Shown in pieces: positions 63,719 to 64,000 of a DNA stretch of 64,000 nucleotides (positions are counted from its first letter, which is position 1; every line of letters begins with the position of its first letter). The DNA comes from Chthoniobacterales bacterium. Lineage in GTDB: Bacteria > Verrucomicrobiota > Verrucomicrobiia > Chthoniobacterales > UBA10450. The stretch is from contig DATENU010000011.1 in assembly GCA_035274845.1 (NCBI GenBank), positions 186,001-250,000 on the forward strand, in the 5' to 3' direction. The notes under the pieces are model-generated. The model worked only from the letters and a program-made list of their open reading frames with translations, did no database searches and was not told the DNA's origin. Made by a program: the position numbers and the translations under genes.

Positions 63719-64000
63719 ATGAATGTTCTTGTCGTGGAAGATGATCCGCGCATTTCGGATGTATTGGAATATGCGCTCAAGGCCGAGGGCCATGAAGTGC
63801 GGACGGCGCAGCGTGGGCGGGAAGCGATTGAAATAGCGAAGCGCTCGTCTCCGGCCCTCATTGTCCTCGACGTCGGGCTTCCCGATATTGACGGTTTCGA
63901 GGTTTGCCGCACCGTCCGCAAGTATTCCGACGTGCCGATTATCTTTCTTACGTCGCGCAGCGATGAGATCGATCGCGTGGTAGGCCTCGAAATCGGTGGT
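63719..64000 (+). CDS. Response regulator (OmpR/CreB-like), 3' end outside window
   Basis: 94 visible residues from the ATG at 63719. Receiver domain: acidic pocket VVEDDPR near 5-11, phospho-acceptor Asp in VLDVGLPDIDGFEV near 51, switch Thr in FLTSRSDEIDRV, as in CreB. The expected winged-helix output domain lies past the window end. Probably paired with a downstream histidine kinase. Confidence 0.9.
   Translation, partial: MNVLVVEDDPRISDVLEYALKAEGHEVRTAQRGREAIEIAKRSSPALIVLDVGLPDIDGFEVCRTVRKYSDVPIIFLTSRSDEIDRVVGLEIGG

Overview
The window looks like a chromosomal segment of a GC-rich, Gram-negative soil bacterium, most likely Verrucomicrobia of the Chthoniobacterales (Spartobacteria) type. 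This is an inference. It rests on a PEP-CTERM-like protein, a HprK/HPr/EI relay in a Gram-negative setting, a biosynthetic-type arginine decarboxylase, an HpnD-like squalene/phytoene synthase, large secreted proteins with kelch or beta-helix repeats, and many palindromic repeats between and even inside genes. No rRNA, CRISPR array, phage or transposase gene was seen. Two tRNAs are present: Gly-TCC (+) and Lys-TTT (-).

Layout: 0-6 kb holds the end of a protein made of sixteen exact 32-residue repeats, then an ImuB-like protein without its polymerase core, then dnaE2 (ImuC). 6-11 kb has gnd facing moaE-pgsA, a PEP-CTERM-like protein, tRNA-Gly, a DUF4412 protein and maf. 11-15.5 kb has a VOC protein, a degenerate repeat region, a DUF3052 protein and an HlyD/ABC ATPase/ABC-2 permease exporter. 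15.5-19.4 kb has two tandem kelch-repeat secreted proteins. 19.6-23.2 kb has an M28 peptidase and a three-gene operon (polyprenyl-phosphate mannosyltransferase-like GT2, membrane protein, serpin) joined by start/stop overlaps. 23.6-28.4 kb is one 1573-residue secreted nuclease-like protein. 29.4-32.5 kb is hprK-ptsH-ptsI. 32.6-39.3 kb has a bifunctional-nuclease-domain protein, speA, a hydrolase/NUDIX pair, a K+ channel, two small exported proteins and a FecR-domain protein. 39.5-45.9 kb has lepA, a HigBA-like toxin-antitoxin pair, signal peptidase I, a membrane protein, hpnD and a glycine-zipper lipoprotein. 46-52.7 kb has a UbiD-type decarboxylase, a GT-C-like membrane protein with a TPR-like tail, a beta-helix secreted protein and a lipoprotein. 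52.8-54.9 kb is moaA-moaC-mog. 55-64 kb has an M23 peptidase, a BsuPI-domain protein, a PHP phosphatase, ybaB-dnaX, a P1 peptidase, small hypotheticals, a Ser/Thr dehydratase, a membrane protein and the start of an OmpR-type response regulator.

Two patterns cut across the window. First, four secreted proteins (two kelch, one nuclease, one beta-helix) end in two copies of the same roughly 120-residue module, eight copies in all, and each protein stops within a few residues of the module's final Glu-Ile/Val-Tyr. This looks like a shared C-terminal domain for surface retention, sorting or binding, whatever the upstream domain. Second, palindromic repeats are unusually invasive. They sit in frame inside dnaE2 (two sites), dnaX and ubiD. 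Outward-facing GTAGGG ends provide the TAG stop codon of dnaE2, ubiD, the PHP phosphatase gene and ybaB. The rest of the window is ordinary housekeeping and envelope functions.
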